Made by a program: the position numbers and the translations under genes. The notes below the pieces were generated by a model, which was not told where the DNA came from, made no database searches, and saw only the letters and a program-made list of their open reading frames with translations. Shown here in pieces: positions 35,761 to 44,629 of a stretch of 64,000 nucleotides of DNA. Every line of letters begins with the position of its first letter. Position 1 is the stretch's first letter. Source of the stretch: Alkalicoccus chagannorensis DSM 18086 (GTDB taxonomy: Bacteria; Bacillota; Bacilli; Bacillales; Salisediminibacteriaceae); NCBI RefSeq assembly GCF_000429725.1, contig NZ_AUCK01000001.1, forward strand, positions 186,001 through 250,000, in the 5' to 3' direction.

Positions 35761-35907
35761 ATGATGATGTCCAGTGTTGAATTTTTCCGTAATCTGCCGC
35801 CGAAGCAGTGCAACCGCTGTGGTGGAGTTCTAGATGAAATGCATGAATCGTATGTACAGCAGTGTGATGAGTGTGAAGAGCAGGGTATCCCCCGTACAAG
35901 CAAGTAA
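35761..35907 (+). CDS. yhfH: YhfH-family zinc-ribbon small protein
   Basis: 48 residues: EFFRNLPPKQCNRCGG...YVQQCDECEEQG, two CxxC pairs forming a likely zinc ribbon, as in the YhfH family of Bacillaceae. GGAGG precedes three consecutive ATG codons (the first at 35761). TATAAT lies at 35716-35721. It is too short for most callers. The function is unknown. Confidence 0.8.
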   Translation: MMMSSVEFFRNLPPKQCNRCGGVLDEMHESYVQQCDECEEQGIPRTSK

Positions 35908-36002
35908 AAGATGAGTGGGCGCTGGAACGATTGTTCCGCCGCCATACCGGAAATGCATCGGCCACGTTCGCTGCGTGCCGTCACACATCATTATACGTTC
36001 TC

Positions 36003-36041
36003 AGCCCCGTCAGAAGCCGGCTTCTGACGGGGCTTTGCTTT
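36003..36041 (+). terminator. Terminator after yhfH
   Basis: AGCCCCGTCAGAAGCC pairs with GGCTTCTGACGGGGCT, a nearly loopless palindrome followed by TTGCTTT. Confidence 0.8.
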
Positions 36042-36164
36042 GCATCCGGCATCGTCGGTGCACAAGAGGCCGCCGAAAACTGTAGAAAAAACCATCCAAG
36101 GATGCGGCTTCCGCACGAGTAGAAGCAGTCTTCCGTTCGAGTCGGACGCTCGGCATCTTTCACG

Positions 36165-36193
36165 TTGCGGGATTTGCTTGTCCTCCGTATAAT
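36165..36193 (+). promoter_or_regulatory. Promoter of the HD-domain gene
   Basis: TTGCGG (36165-36170), 17 bases, TATAAT (36188-36193). Confidence 0.6.
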
Positions 36194-36217
36194 ATGGACG
36201 GAGAGAGGAGGTTGGTC

Positions 36218-36862
36218 ATGAACGACACGATCGACCGGGCGGCAGCATGGGCGTGGGATTTTTTTCAGTCTGACTCAACGGGGCATGATTACCATCATAC
36301 GAAGCGGGTGGCATCACGTGCAGTCCGGCTCGCCCGGGAAGAAGAAGCGGATGCCGGGATATGCGCGCTCGCAGCCTGGCTTCACGATATAGCAGATGAT
36401 AAGTTTTATCATACAAAAGGCGAAGGTGCTGAAGACGTTGTTTCCTTTCTTCGTTCCGAGCAGCTGAGCACAGAGAGCATACAGGCCATCATGGAAATCA
36501 TTGATACGGTCTCGTACAAAGGAGGCTTCAACCGCGATCCGGAGACATTAGAAGGACAAATCGTCCGCGATGCCGACAGGCTGGATGCCCTCGGTGCAGT
36601 TGGTACAGCCAGGACGTTCATGTTTGCCGGTGCGCACAACAGCAGCATGCACCGTCCCGGAGATCCACTTGAAAGAGAACTCGATCAGCATGCCTATGAA
36701 CGGAGAGACGGGTCCGCGGTTCAGCACTTTTATGAGAAATTATTTAAGCTGAAAGAGGGGATCTCCACCGCCTCAGGAAGAAGAGAGGCTCTTGTTCTTG
36801 AAAATCGAATGACCGTTTTTCTGGAATGGTTTTTCGAGGAGTGGGAACAAAAAGCGGATTAA
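36218..36862 (+). CDS. HD-domain phosphohydrolase (YpgQ/YedJ-like)
   Basis: 214 residues. The HD metal centre is complete: HDYHHTKRV (His), AAWLHDIADD (His-Asp) and VRDADRLDALGAVGTARTF (Asp). The FMFAG...MHRPGD region and C-terminal helices match the YpgQ/YedJ group, described as nucleotide phosphohydrolases. ATG 36218 follows GAGGAGG. It has its own promoter. Confidence 0.82.
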   Translation: MNDTIDRAAAWAWDFFQSDSTGHDYHHTKRVASRAVRLAREEEADAGICALAAWLHDIADDKFYHTKGEGAEDVVSFLRSEQLSTESIQAIMEIIDTVSYKGGFNRDPETLEGQIVRDADRLDALGAVGTARTFMFAGAHNSSMHRPGDPLERELDQHAYERRDGSAVQHFYEKLFKLKEGISTASGRREALVLENRMTVFLEWFFEEWEQKAD

Positions 36863-36910
36863 GGTTCTATGTATCAGGGAAAAGACAAAGGATAAAGGAG
36901 TGATGCAGCA

Positions 36911-37432
36911 ATGCGTTTAAAAGATAAAAAAGTACTCACCGTCATCGAGCACGATTTTGAAGATTCAGAGCTGATCTACCCGCATTACCGGCTGCGGGAA
37001 GAAGGAGCTATTACGCATATCGTAGGCAGAGAATCAGAGAAAACCTACATCGGGAAAAACGGTGTACCGGTGGAGAGTGATCTGTCGTTTGATCAGATTC
37101 AAATTCAGGAATACGACGGTATCCTCGTTCCCGGCGGCTGGGCTCCGGATAAGCTGCGGCGGTATGACCAGGTGCTCGACATGGTCACGTATATGCATGA
37201 GAATAAACGAATGATCGGGCAGATCTGCCATGCGGGATGGGTGCTGATCAGTGCTGATATTTTGAAAGGCATGGAAGTTACGAGCACTCCCGGCATTAAG
37301 CATGACATGATAAATGCCGGTGCCGAGTGGCATAACGAAGAAGTGGTCGTCGACGGTCATCTCGTATCCAGCCGCAGACCGCCTGACCTGCCCGCCTATG
37401 GTCGTGCGCTCGTGGACAAACTGTCAGAGTAA
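36911..37432 (+). CDS. DJ-1/PfpI-family protein
   Basis: 173 residues, the PfpI/YfkM length. Nucleophile elbow QICHAGWVL with the reactive Cys followed by His, DGILVPGGWAPDKLRR with the oxyanion region, and an N-terminal strand-helix with the conserved Glu. Family members are reported as glyoxalases, deglycases or general stress proteins. GGAG lies ahead of ATG 36911. A terminator follows. Confidence 0.88.
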   Translation: MRLKDKKVLTVIEHDFEDSELIYPHYRLREEGAITHIVGRESEKTYIGKNGVPVESDLSFDQIQIQEYDGILVPGGWAPDKLRRYDQVLDMVTYMHENKRMIGQICHAGWVLISADILKGMEVTSTPGIKHDMINAGAEWHNEEVVVDGHLVSSRRPPDLPAYGRALVDKLSE

Positions 37433-37453
37433 ACACAAGGCGCATACGAACGG

Positions 37454-37493
37454 AAAGAGCCGATGACAGATCCAGTGATGATCGGCTCTTTTT
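37454..37493 (+). terminator. Terminator after the PfpI-family gene
   Basis: AAAGAGCCGAT pairs with ATCGGCTCTTT, then TT. Confidence 0.8.
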
Positions 37494-37544
37494 CGTTGTG
37501 ACAAGAAGGTAGAAGTTCTCATCGAGGGAGATGTCGCCGCGCGC

Positions 37545-37634
37545 GGCTCGGGAAGAAAAAATGCCCTTATCTTTCCTCAACAAGCCTGCGGCTCACGCCG
37601 TTCCGACCAAAAGTCGCTTTGCGCTTTTGTTCTG
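37545..37634 (+). repeat. Dispersed intergenic repeat, partial copy C
   Basis: GGCTCGGGAAGAAAAAA, TTTCCTCAACAAGCCTGC and GCCGTTCCGACCAAAAGTCG...GCGCTTTTGTTC follow the order of copies A and B with more divergence. It lies in the 37494-37756 gap, where I see no gene except a possible 22-aa leader ORF (37705-37773) overlapping the next start. Confidence 0.65.
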
Positions 37635-37756
37635 GATTGGAATGGAGGAGCAGACAGGAAAGTCCGCCTGCAGAGGGCGGACCGCTCTACATAGAAGGGG
37701 GGGAATGCAGGTACAGCAGCCGGGAATAATGTATCCGGCCGCTGTGCCTGTGACGT

Positions 37757-38671
37757 ATGAAATCTATCAGTGATCTTCAGCAGGTGGCATCCGTGTATCC
37801 GGATCTTCCCCGGACGCACAAAAATGCCTATGCGGTTTACCTGGACTACTATGGTATCCGTTCAGATAAAAGTGATGAGGTGAAGGCAGGCTGGCTCTTT
37901 GAAGATAAAGTGCCCGTTTTTCTCCAGAGTTTCATCATTCAGGATGCTCCGTCTATCCTGATCGTGCACGGGTACCTCGATCACAGCGGAGGACTGAGCC
38001 GCACGATCAACTTTCTTTTGCAGGAGGGGTATTCCGTCCACGCCATGGACCTTCCAGGGCATGGCTTATCCGGTGGCACTGCTGGACAAATAGATGCTTT
38101 TGGCAGTTACGCCGCGGCTGTCAGAACCGTACGCCAGGCGCTGCCTAAAGTCGATGCAGCCGTAGGACACAGTACGGGAGCCGGTGTGCTGTTTCAGGCT
38201 GCCGGGACGGGTTTTGCAGATATTCCGGCACTCGTGATGGGGGCCCCGCTGTTTGAGCCGTACAAATGGAATATCGTGCGCCGGGCCGTGAAATGTACAA
38301 GAACTTTCCGTGAAAGCAGCCGGCGCCCGTTCAAACGCAATACCGAAGACAAAGCATACAATCAGTTCGTCAAGCAGGATCCGCTGCAGGTACAGCACCT
38401 GCACGCAGGATGGATGCAGGCGCTGGAACACTGGCAGGTACAGATGCAGGCTTCCGGCAGTGTCGAACTGCCCGTCCTTATGCTGCAGGGAGCCAGAGAT
38501 ACAACGGTGGACTGGAAACGGAATGCGGCATTCTTTCGTGAAAAATGTCCGAACATGAAGGCCGTCCTCTACCATGAGGCGGGTCATCAACTTTTCAACG
38601 AGCGGCGTGCTGTCCGCAGACTGGTGGAAAAAGAAATGGCAGACCATCTGCACACTTGGCTGCACCGGTAG
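37757..38671 (+). CDS. Alpha/beta hydrolase (lysophospholipase-like)
   Basis: 304 residues. Oxyanion HGYLDHSGG, the nucleophile elbow GHSTGAG (Ser about residue 135), MDLPGHGLS, a probable acid in GARDTTVDW and the catalytic His in EAGHQLFNE. Pattern typical of the serine aminopeptidase S33/lysophospholipase group; substrate unknown. ATG 37757 has a weak ribosome-binding site, while a 22-aa ORF behind AGGGGGGG (37705-37773) overlaps it and may couple translation. Confidence 0.85.
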   Translation: MKSISDLQQVASVYPDLPRTHKNAYAVYLDYYGIRSDKSDEVKAGWLFEDKVPVFLQSFIIQDAPSILIVHGYLDHSGGLSRTINFLLQEGYSVHAMDLPGHGLSGGTAGQIDAFGSYAAAVRTVRQALPKVDAAVGHSTGAGVLFQAAGTGFADIPALVMGAPLFEPYKWNIVRRAVKCTRTFRESSRRPFKRNTEDKAYNQFVKQDPLQVQHLHAGWMQALEHWQVQMQASGSVELPVLMLQGARDTTVDWKRNAAFFREKCPNMKAVLYHEAGHQLFNERRAVRRLVEKEMADHLHTWLHR

Positions 38672-38750
38672 AAATCCGGTAGTTATCCATGTTATAATAT
38701 CCGTTACTGAAATAGGAATAACTTTTACCCGGAAATGGGGACACCATTCA

Positions 38751-39437
38751 ATGGATATTAGTACAAGAGTGTTCATTAAAACACTCCTCGAGGGAGACCA
38801 TGGACACGCCCTGGCCATTGTCAAAAAATGGCGTGCTTCCTCCTCCCGCCTGGAAGTCTACAGAGACCTGATTACTCCTGCTATGTATGATATCGGCCTC
38901 CGCTGGCAGCACGGAGATATCACCGTGGCACAGGAACATCTCGCTACGGGAGTGTGCGATTTTGTCCTGTCACAGACGGAATATGAACTTGTGAGCCAGT
39001 CGAAGTCAATTGATGCCACGCCGAAAGCGTTCTTTTTTACCGTAGAAAATGAGCACCATTACCTCGGACTGAAAATGGTGTCCATCCTGTTCCGGGAGCG
39101 GAACTGGAACGTACGCTTCCTTCAATCGGATCTGCCCGTCCGCGAAGTACTTGAAGAAGCAGAACGGTGGAATCCGCAGGTGATCGGACTGTCTTTTTCC
39201 CTCAGCTACCGCGTTGAAGAATTGACGGGTTATTTACAGTCTTTCAGCGCCCGGCTCCAGGACCCGCAGGTACTCATAGGAGGAAGGCTGGTCTCCCAGT
39301 ATGATTTCTCTTCGATTGGTTCGCTCGACACGACCTTCATCGAAGATTTGAATGCGCTGCAGCGCTGGTTTATTGATAACGAGAAAATTAGGCGGGATGA
39401 AGTCAATGGAAAATCTGGTTCCACTTCCATCATTTAG
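38751..39437 (+). CDS. Cobalamin-binding protein with CarH/LitR-type photosensor signature
   Basis: 228 residues: a four-helix cap (about 1-85) and a Rossmann-like B12-binding domain (about 90-205). The cap has W52-x9-E62-H63 (GLRWQHGDITVAQEHLATG), the Wx9EH motif of the B12 photoreceptors CarH/LitR. The Rossmann part has E101-x-H103-x-x-G106 (ENEHHYLG), the E-for-D variant of DxHxxG used by CarH, with His103 the likely lower cobalt ligand. There is no MerR helix-turn-helix, so output must be through a partner. It overlaps the STAS gene by 32 bases, which suggests that they work together. Confidence 0.88.
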   Translation: MDISTRVFIKTLLEGDHGHALAIVKKWRASSSRLEVYRDLITPAMYDIGLRWQHGDITVAQEHLATGVCDFVLSQTEYELVSQSKSIDATPKAFFFTVENEHHYLGLKMVSILFRERNWNVRFLQSDLPVREVLEEAERWNPQVIGLSFSLSYRVEELTGYLQSFSARLQDPQVLIGGRLVSQYDFSSIGSLDTTFIEDLNALQRWFIDNEKIRRDEVNGKSGSTSII

Positions 39438-40152
39438 TTTTGATAAACAGCTTCACATTCATGCACAATCAGAGGAAGCAACAAGAATGTTTCCAGTTTG
39501 TGCTTCCATGATGGAGCTGGCCGATGAAGCCAGCTCCAGAAAACTGCGCAGGCTCCTGATGACAGGCGACGTTATCCGCGGCGAGGAAGTCAACGTTGTG
39601 GGGGTCAAAGGAGAACGGATTTTATGCTCTTTGTATGCATCCTGGCTCGCAGAAGCCGGTTCAGCCGTGTTCGTTCCTCTTTCTTCCTCCTACTATGAGG
39701 TGAGGGATTCACTGGACGCTCTGCAGAGCCGGTTGAATGAAACGAATTTTGAACTTTATGAGCGGAAAGAGGAATTGGCATCGCTCGTGTACCGGTCGAA
39801 CAAATTGTCAGGTCCATTCATTGAGTTGAGTGAGGATCTCGCCCTCGTGCCTATTTTTGGCGATCTGACATCGGCGAAACTTGAAGCGATTGAACGAAAC
39901 GTGTTCAAGCGGGCCTACAGGGCGCAGCCGGATCGGCTGCTCGTTGATTTCACTGGTGTTGGAGATATTGAGCGCGGGGCCGCCGAGAGCATGAAGAACC
40001 TCCTGCTGTCTTTTAAACAGATGGGGATTGAACCGGTGCTCATCGGACTGAAACCTGCGCACGCGAGGACACTGGCGCCGTTTAAGGAAGAGCTGGACGT
40101 TCAGGTCCTCCATTCTGCGAAAACAGCGGTCAAAAAATGGTTTCTCACCTGA
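39406..40152 (+). CDS. RsbR-like STAS-domain protein
   Basis: 248 residues: an N-terminal region (about 1-105) without clear family, a short coiled-coil-like linker (YYEVRDSLDALQSRLNETNF) and a C-terminal STAS domain (about 140-248) with VPIFGDLTSAKLEAI and LLVDFTGVGDIERGAAESM, as in the RsbR/stressosome class. The TGV segment offers a candidate phosphorylation Thr. It starts inside the B12-protein gene. Inference: a light- or cobalamin-responsive stress-signalling pair. Confidence 0.82.
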   Translation: MENLVPLPSFSFDKQLHIHAQSEEATRMFPVCASMMELADEASSRKLRRLLMTGDVIRGEEVNVVGVKGERILCSLYASWLAEAGSAVFVPLSSSYYEVRDSLDALQSRLNETNFELYERKEELASLVYRSNKLSGPFIELSEDLALVPIFGDLTSAKLEAIERNVFKRAYRAQPDRLLVDFTGVGDIERGAAESMKNLLLSFKQMGIEPVLIGLKPAHARTLAPFKEELDVQVLHSAKTAVKKWFLT

Positions 40153-40166
40153 AAGGGAGGCTTGCT

Positions 40167-40217
40167 ATGCTGCCGCGAACACCATGAGTGGTCACAGATG
40201 AAGTTGAGGTCAACTTC
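40167..40217 (+). promoter_or_regulatory. ATG with UGA at codon 7 and GGUC-loop hairpin ahead of the deacetylase
   Basis: AAGGGAGG leads to ATG 40167, whose frame is that of the deacetylase but meets TGA at 40185-40187 (M-L-P-R-T-P-stop). GTG 40188 follows at once. Twelve bases on is GAAGTT-gaggtc-AACTTC (40200-40217), closable to 7 bp; the GGTC starts 20 bases after the TGA, against 21 in the SelW-like gene. Either Sec recoding, a leader peptide with re-initiation at GTG, or a nonsense mutation. Confidence 0.5.
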
Positions 40218-40817
40218 AAAGACCCCCGGATTGTTTCAAACATCCGTGGAACAGATGACACGATTTATTTAACCTTTGACGACGGACCCGGGCGCTGGAT
40301 TCATCCGATTCTGGATGCGCTGGCCCGGAAAGGAGCTGCTGCCTCGTTTTTCTGGCAGGGACGGCTGCTCCACCCTGAGCGGCCGTGGCAGCGGCTGCTT
40401 GATGAAGGGCATCAGATCGGATCTCACGCCCACTCTCATAAAGATCTGTCCAGGCTGCGTCCGCAGCGGCTAGAAAAAGAAATGCGGAACGGCTGGCAGT
40501 CGTTTTATCACGTGACAGGAACAGCGCCGGCACTTTTCCGGCCTCCGTTCGGCCGCTATAATGAAGAGGTGCTCAGGCGTGTGCGGGACATGCATATGCA
40601 GACCGTTATGTGGAGTATCTCCTCCTTTGACTGGAACTGTCCCGCCGATCAAGTCCTTGATAATGTCCTGTCGACCGTGCGGGGTGGAGATATCGTTCTT
40701 CTTCATGAGCTCCGTCAGACAGCTGCTTTGCTGCCGGAGATGTTAACGGCGCTTCAAGAGAAGGGCTGGCAGATGAAAGCCCTGCCGGCTGATCTGACGC
40801 ACGGACGGAAGAAATAA
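40188..40817 (+). CDS. Polysaccharide deacetylase (NodB domain)
   Basis: 209 residues from GTG 40188. A complete NodB homology domain: TFDDGP, SHAHSH, RPPFGRY, ISSFDW and IVLLHE, so the metal site and catalytic residues are intact. Likely removes acetyl groups from peptidoglycan or another polysaccharide, but no signal peptide is visible, which is unusual. The annotated GTG has no ribosome-binding site of its own; the obvious one serves ATG 40167, which is separated by an in-frame UGA. A good terminator follows. Confidence 0.85.
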   Translation: MVTDEVEVNFKDPRIVSNIRGTDDTIYLTFDDGPGRWIHPILDALARKGAAASFFWQGRLLHPERPWQRLLDEGHQIGSHAHSHKDLSRLRPQRLEKEMRNGWQSFYHVTGTAPALFRPPFGRYNEEVLRRVRDMHMQTVMWSISSFDWNCPADQVLDNVLSTVRGGDIVLLHELRQTAALLPEMLTALQEKGWQMKALPADLTHGRKK

Positions 40818-40860
40818 CCAAAAAGAATCACTGGCAGGCAGCTGCCTGTCTTCAAACGGT

Positions 40861-40898
40861 CCCGCTGGAAGTGCAGCTTCCTCCAGCGGGGCTTTTTT
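40861..40898 (+). terminator. Terminator after the deacetylase
   Basis: CCCGCTGGAAG pairs with CTTCCTCCAGCGGG (one bulge), then GCTTTTTT. In the remaining gap to 41165 I see a possible yprA promoter (TATGAT about 41099) and no gene I would defend. Confidence 0.85.
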
Positions 40899-41165
40899 AC
40901 TTTGTAGGAAAGGATAACATGTCACAGCAGGAAAACGGCGGCTGTGTCGGCTGCCCGGGAAGCAGGAAGACCCTTGTTTTCTTGCCGGTTCGCGGTTCTC
41001 GTTCGATTCCCTTGTTCATCCGAGAGAAGTCAGCGAGGCTGCAGTCAATTGTTTCCCGGTATCTGTCAGTACAGATGGAACGTCCGTTCTTCCTCTGGTA
41101 TGATAGAGAGAAGAAGCTGCCGTCTACGTCTGATCAACCGCTATGAGGGAAAGGAAGAGAACACC

Positions 41166-43445
41166 ATGATCCGCAGAAAAACGCTGAACGAATGTATACA
41201 GGAACTGAAGCAGGATGAAAATATCGTAAACTGGCATGAAATTCCTCCCGTTCCGGCAGCCGCTGTGCCTCTCCCGGATGATCTTCATCAAGGACTGGCG
41301 GCAGCACTGCGGAAAAAAGGAATTCCGGAGCTGTATACCCATCAGCTCAGTACATTTGAGGCCGTCCGCAGAGGAGAAGATGTCACCGCTGTCACACCGA
41401 CGGCTTCGGGCAAAACGCTCTGCTACAATCTGCCGGTGCTGCAGGAAATTGCGGAGGATCCTTCCGCCCGGGCGCTGTACTTATTTCCAACGAAAGCACT
41501 GTCCCAGGATCAGCTCTCTGAACTGACGGACATGATTGATCATATGGAGCTGAACGTGAAGAGCTTTACGTATGATGGGGATACCCCGTCGAACGTACGG
41601 CAGCTCGTGCGGAAAGCAGGTAACATCGTTATCACCAATCCCGATATGCTTCACTCCGCCATCCTGCCGCATCACACGAAATGGATTTCTCTTTTTGAAA
41701 ACTTGAAGTACATCGTCATTGACGAGCTGCATACGTACCGGGGGGTTTTCGGTTCTCATGTCGGCAACGTCATCCGTCGGCTGAAGCGATTGTGTGCGTA
41801 TTACGGCAGCAGTCCAACTTTTATCTGTACATCCGCAACGATTGCCAATCCGCAGGAGCTCGCTGCCATGCTGACCGGACGGCAGATGACTTTGATTGAC
41901 AATAATGGTGCTCCGAGGGGACGGCGGCATCTTGCCTTCTATAACCCTCCTGTTGTGCATAAAGAATTGAATATCCGCCGGAGCCCGGTGAAGGTCGTCA
42001 ATGAGCTTGCGGCATCGTTTCTGGAGGAGAAAATCCAGACGATTGTTTTTGCCAGGAGCAGGGTCCGCGTGGAAATCATCCTGAGCCATCTGCAGGAACT
42101 GATCAAGGATGAGTATACGAAACGATCCATCCGCGGCTACCGGGGAGGCTATCTGCCGAAGCAGCGCCGGGATATTGAACAAAGCCTCCGGAGCGGAGAG
42201 ACGATCGGGGTGGTCAGTACCAATGCCCTGGAGCTCGGTGTGGATATCGGTCAGCTGCAAGTTTGCGTCATGACCGGCTACCCTGGTTCAATCGCGTCCT
42301 CCTGGCAGCAGGCCGGCCGTGCCGGCCGACGGCAGGAGGAATCGCTCGTCGTGATGGTGGCAGGTTCATCGCCGCTGGATCAGTATGTTTTCTCTCATCC
42401 TGAATATTTTTTTGAAGCCCCGCCGGAATCGGCAAGGCTCAATAAAGATAACCTCATCATCTTAGCCGACCACTTGAAGTGTGCTGCCTACGAACTGCCG
42501 TTCTCCCGCGGCAGCGGTTTTGATGATCTTCCCGCAGAAGATACAGAGGAACTGCTGGAATACCTTGTCGAATCGAGAGTGATTCACGAACGGAGCAGCA
42601 CCTGGTACTGGATGAATGATGCGTTTCCAGCTCACAATATCAGCCTCCGGTCTGCGGCTCAGGAAAATGTGGTCATTATCGATCAGTCTGTTCCGGGGGA
42701 GTCGAGGGTGATTGGAGAAATGGATACCTTCAGCGCCATGACACTGCTTCATGAGGAAGCGATCTATCTGCACGAAGGGGTGCAGCATCAAGTGGAAGAA
42801 CTGGACTGGGAAGAGAAAAAAGCATATGTGCGCGAAGTGGAAGTCGATTACTACACCGATGCGAACCTGGCTGTCCGGCTTTCGGTGCTGGAAGTCGACA
42901 GAGAGAAGCAGATGGCTGAAGCTTCTGTTCAATATGGCGATGTGATGGTCAGCGCCATGGCGACGATCTTTAAGAAGATCAAGCTGGAAAGTTTTGAGAA
43001 CGTCGGTTCCGGCCCGATTCATCTTCCGGAACAGGAGCTGCATACGAATGCGCTGATGCTGGAGTTTACAGAAGAGCTGTTCGGATCACTAGGCGAAGAC
43101 GACATTGAACAAGTGCTGCTCGGAGCTTCCCACGTGCTGCAGTATATCGCCTCCGTCCATGTTATGTGTGACAGGTCGGACCTTCATTCGGTACCGGAAG
43201 TGAAAGCCCCGCACAATCAGCTTCCGACGATCTTTTTATACGATCGTTATCCCGGAGGCATCGGCCTGGCAGATAGACTTTATCACGACGCGGATACCGT
43301 GCTGCAGAAAGCTGCTTCCTATATTGCCGGATGTCCCTGCTCCCATGGGTGTCCATCGTGCACAGGAATGGCTGAAGCGGAGTTGGCAGTAAAAGATTGG
43401 ACGATTTACCTGCTTGAGGCTGCAGGAGGGAAGGTGACCAAGTGA
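41166..43445 (+). CDS. mrfA: MrfA (YprA) DEXH helicase
   Basis: 759 residues. An SF2 helicase: Q/motif I TPTASGKTLCYNLP, Ia FPTKALSQDQ, II DELHTYRG, III CTSATIANP, V STNALELGVDIG and VI QQAGRAGRR. The C-terminal DUF1998-type domain carries a Cys cluster (CPCSHGCPSC plus an upstream Cys). B. subtilis YprA, now MrfA, works with MrfB in repair of mitomycin C damage. ATG 41166 is used; the frame continues upstream without a good start. Overlaps the next gene by four bases. Confidence 0.93.
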   Translation: MIRRKTLNECIQELKQDENIVNWHEIPPVPAAAVPLPDDLHQGLAAALRKKGIPELYTHQLSTFEAVRRGEDVTAVTPTASGKTLCYNLPVLQEIAEDPSARALYLFPTKALSQDQLSELTDMIDHMELNVKSFTYDGDTPSNVRQLVRKAGNIVITNPDMLHSAILPHHTKWISLFENLKYIVIDELHTYRGVFGSHVGNVIRRLKRLCAYYGSSPTFICTSATIANPQELAAMLTGRQMTLIDNNGAPRGRRHLAFYNPPVVHKELNIRRSPVKVVNELAASFLEEKIQTIVFARSRVRVEIILSHLQELIKDEYTKRSIRGYRGGYLPKQRRDIEQSLRSGETIGVVSTNALELGVDIGQLQVCVMTGYPGSIASSWQQAGRAGRRQEESLVVMVAGSSPLDQYVFSHPEYFFEAPPESARLNKDNLIILADHLKCAAYELPFSRGSGFDDLPAEDTEELLEYLVESRVIHERSSTWYWMNDAFPAHNISLRSAAQENVVIIDQSVPGESRVIGEMDTFSAMTLLHEEAIYLHEGVQHQVEELDWEEKKAYVREVEVDYYTDANLAVRLSVLEVDREKQMAEASVQYGDVMVSAMATIFKKIKLESFENVGSGPIHLPEQELHTNALMLEFTEELFGSLGEDDIEQVLLGASHVLQYIASVHVMCDRSDLHSVPEVKAPHNQLPTIFLYDRYPGGIGLADRLYHDADTVLQKAASYIAGCPCSHGCPSCTGMAEAELAVKDWTIYLLEAAGGKVTK

Positions 43446-44629
43446 GTTTGAAAAAGAAATTGGCCAGGATGAAAACCCATTTACAGGAAGAACCTGCACC
43501 AGCCCCGGCACCGGAGAACCTGCCGGATGTCTCGCCGCTGGAGAAGTATGGGTTTGTTCCTTTTTACCTGGATGAAACGCCTTCCCTCCGCCGTCGTACA
43601 GTCTATGAGGTAAGCAGGGCGTTCAGAGAGAGAATGGAGCGGGTTGTGGAGAACTGGAAGGAAGCCCCGGATCATCCGCTTAAGCATGAACAAGCTGTCG
43701 AACAGCTGATGTTCTTCGACACCGAAACAACAGGGCTCTCGACAGGGGCGGGCACGTTTATTTTCCTCATTGGCTATGCCCGGCTGACCGGGGACGGGCT
43801 GGAAGTAACGCAGCACTTTCTGGAAGGACCCGAAAAAGAAGCTCCTTTTCTCGGCGGGTTTCTCGATGATTTTCAGGCAAGCGATGTCATCGTGTCCTAC
43901 AACGGCAAATCTTTTGACTGGCCTCAGGTGAAATCCAGGCATCAATTTCTCCGGAGAGAGCTGCCGAGGCTTCCGGAAAGCGGCCATATCGATCTTCTGC
44001 ATGCAGCAAGGCGGTTCTGGAAACACGAGCTGCCCTCCTGCAGACTTGCAGTGATCGAAGAGCATGTCCTGCGGAAGCCGAGAACGAATGATACGCCGGG
44101 AGCCCTCGCCCCGCTTCTTTATTTTGACTATATGGAGACCGGAAAAACAGAGGAACTGACAGGCATCTTCGACCACCACGATCAGGATGTGAGGACCTTG
44201 ATGGAGCTCTATGTGCTTCTGTCTGAAAAGGTACTGCAGCTGGATACGCTGCGCAGTGCCGATCATGCTGCGGCTGCCCACTGGTGGGAAAAGGCCGGTT
44301 CTCCTGCGCATGCTGAGGATCACTGGCGGCAGGCATTTGAAGCCGACCCTCGATCGTCATACCGTCTCCGCTATGCCATGATGCTGCAGAAACGAAAGAA
44401 AAAGCAGGAAGCGCTCGCGCTGCTGCTTCCGTGTCTTCAGGACCGTTCACCTTCGCCGGAGGTGATGGACGAACTCGCAAAGCTGCTGGAGCACGAGGAG
44501 AAAGATTCGGAGAGGGCGCTGCGGGCAGTTCAGAGAGGGCTCGATGCTGCACCGGACAGCAGGACGATGGCAAAACTGAGAAAGCGCGCAGACAGACTGC
44601 AGAAAAAAACAGGAGGGCTCGGGTTATGA
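43442..44629 (+). CDS. mrfB: MrfB (YprB) RNase H-like exonuclease
   Basis: 395 residues. An RNase H/DEDD-type exonuclease domain (about 90-260) with FFDTETTGLSTGAGTFIFLIG, VSYNGKSFDWPQVKSRH and the closing HHDQDVRTLMELY Asp, then a C-terminal TPR-like helical region (about 285-395). It pairs with MrfA in mitomycin repair in B. subtilis. GTG 43442 overlaps the mrfA stop, and its own stop overlaps the next start, so this is a four-gene coupled operon. Confidence 0.92.
   Translation: MSLKKKLARMKTHLQEEPAPAPAPENLPDVSPLEKYGFVPFYLDETPSLRRRTVYEVSRAFRERMERVVENWKEAPDHPLKHEQAVEQLMFFDTETTGLSTGAGTFIFLIGYARLTGDGLEVTQHFLEGPEKEAPFLGGFLDDFQASDVIVSYNGKSFDWPQVKSRHQFLRRELPRLPESGHIDLLHAARRFWKHELPSCRLAVIEEHVLRKPRTNDTPGALAPLLYFDYMETGKTEELTGIFDHHDQDVRTLMELYVLLSEKVLQLDTLRSADHAAAAHWWEKAGSPAHAEDHWRQAFEADPRSSYRLRYAMMLQKRKKKQEALALLLPCLQDRSPSPEVMDELAKLLEHEEKDSERALRAVQRGLDAAPDSRTMAKLRKRADRLQKKTGGLGL

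Noticed and set aside
37705-37773. 22-aa ORF before the alpha/beta hydrolase
   Set aside because: It has a G-rich ribosome-binding site and overlaps the hydrolase start, but is too short and featureless to call. Mentioned only as a possible coupling leader.
40919-41146. 75-codon ORF with CVGC motif upstream of mrfA
   Set aside because: It overlaps the likely mrfA promoter (TATGAT near 41099), has unlike composition and no recognisable domain. Kept out of the gene list.
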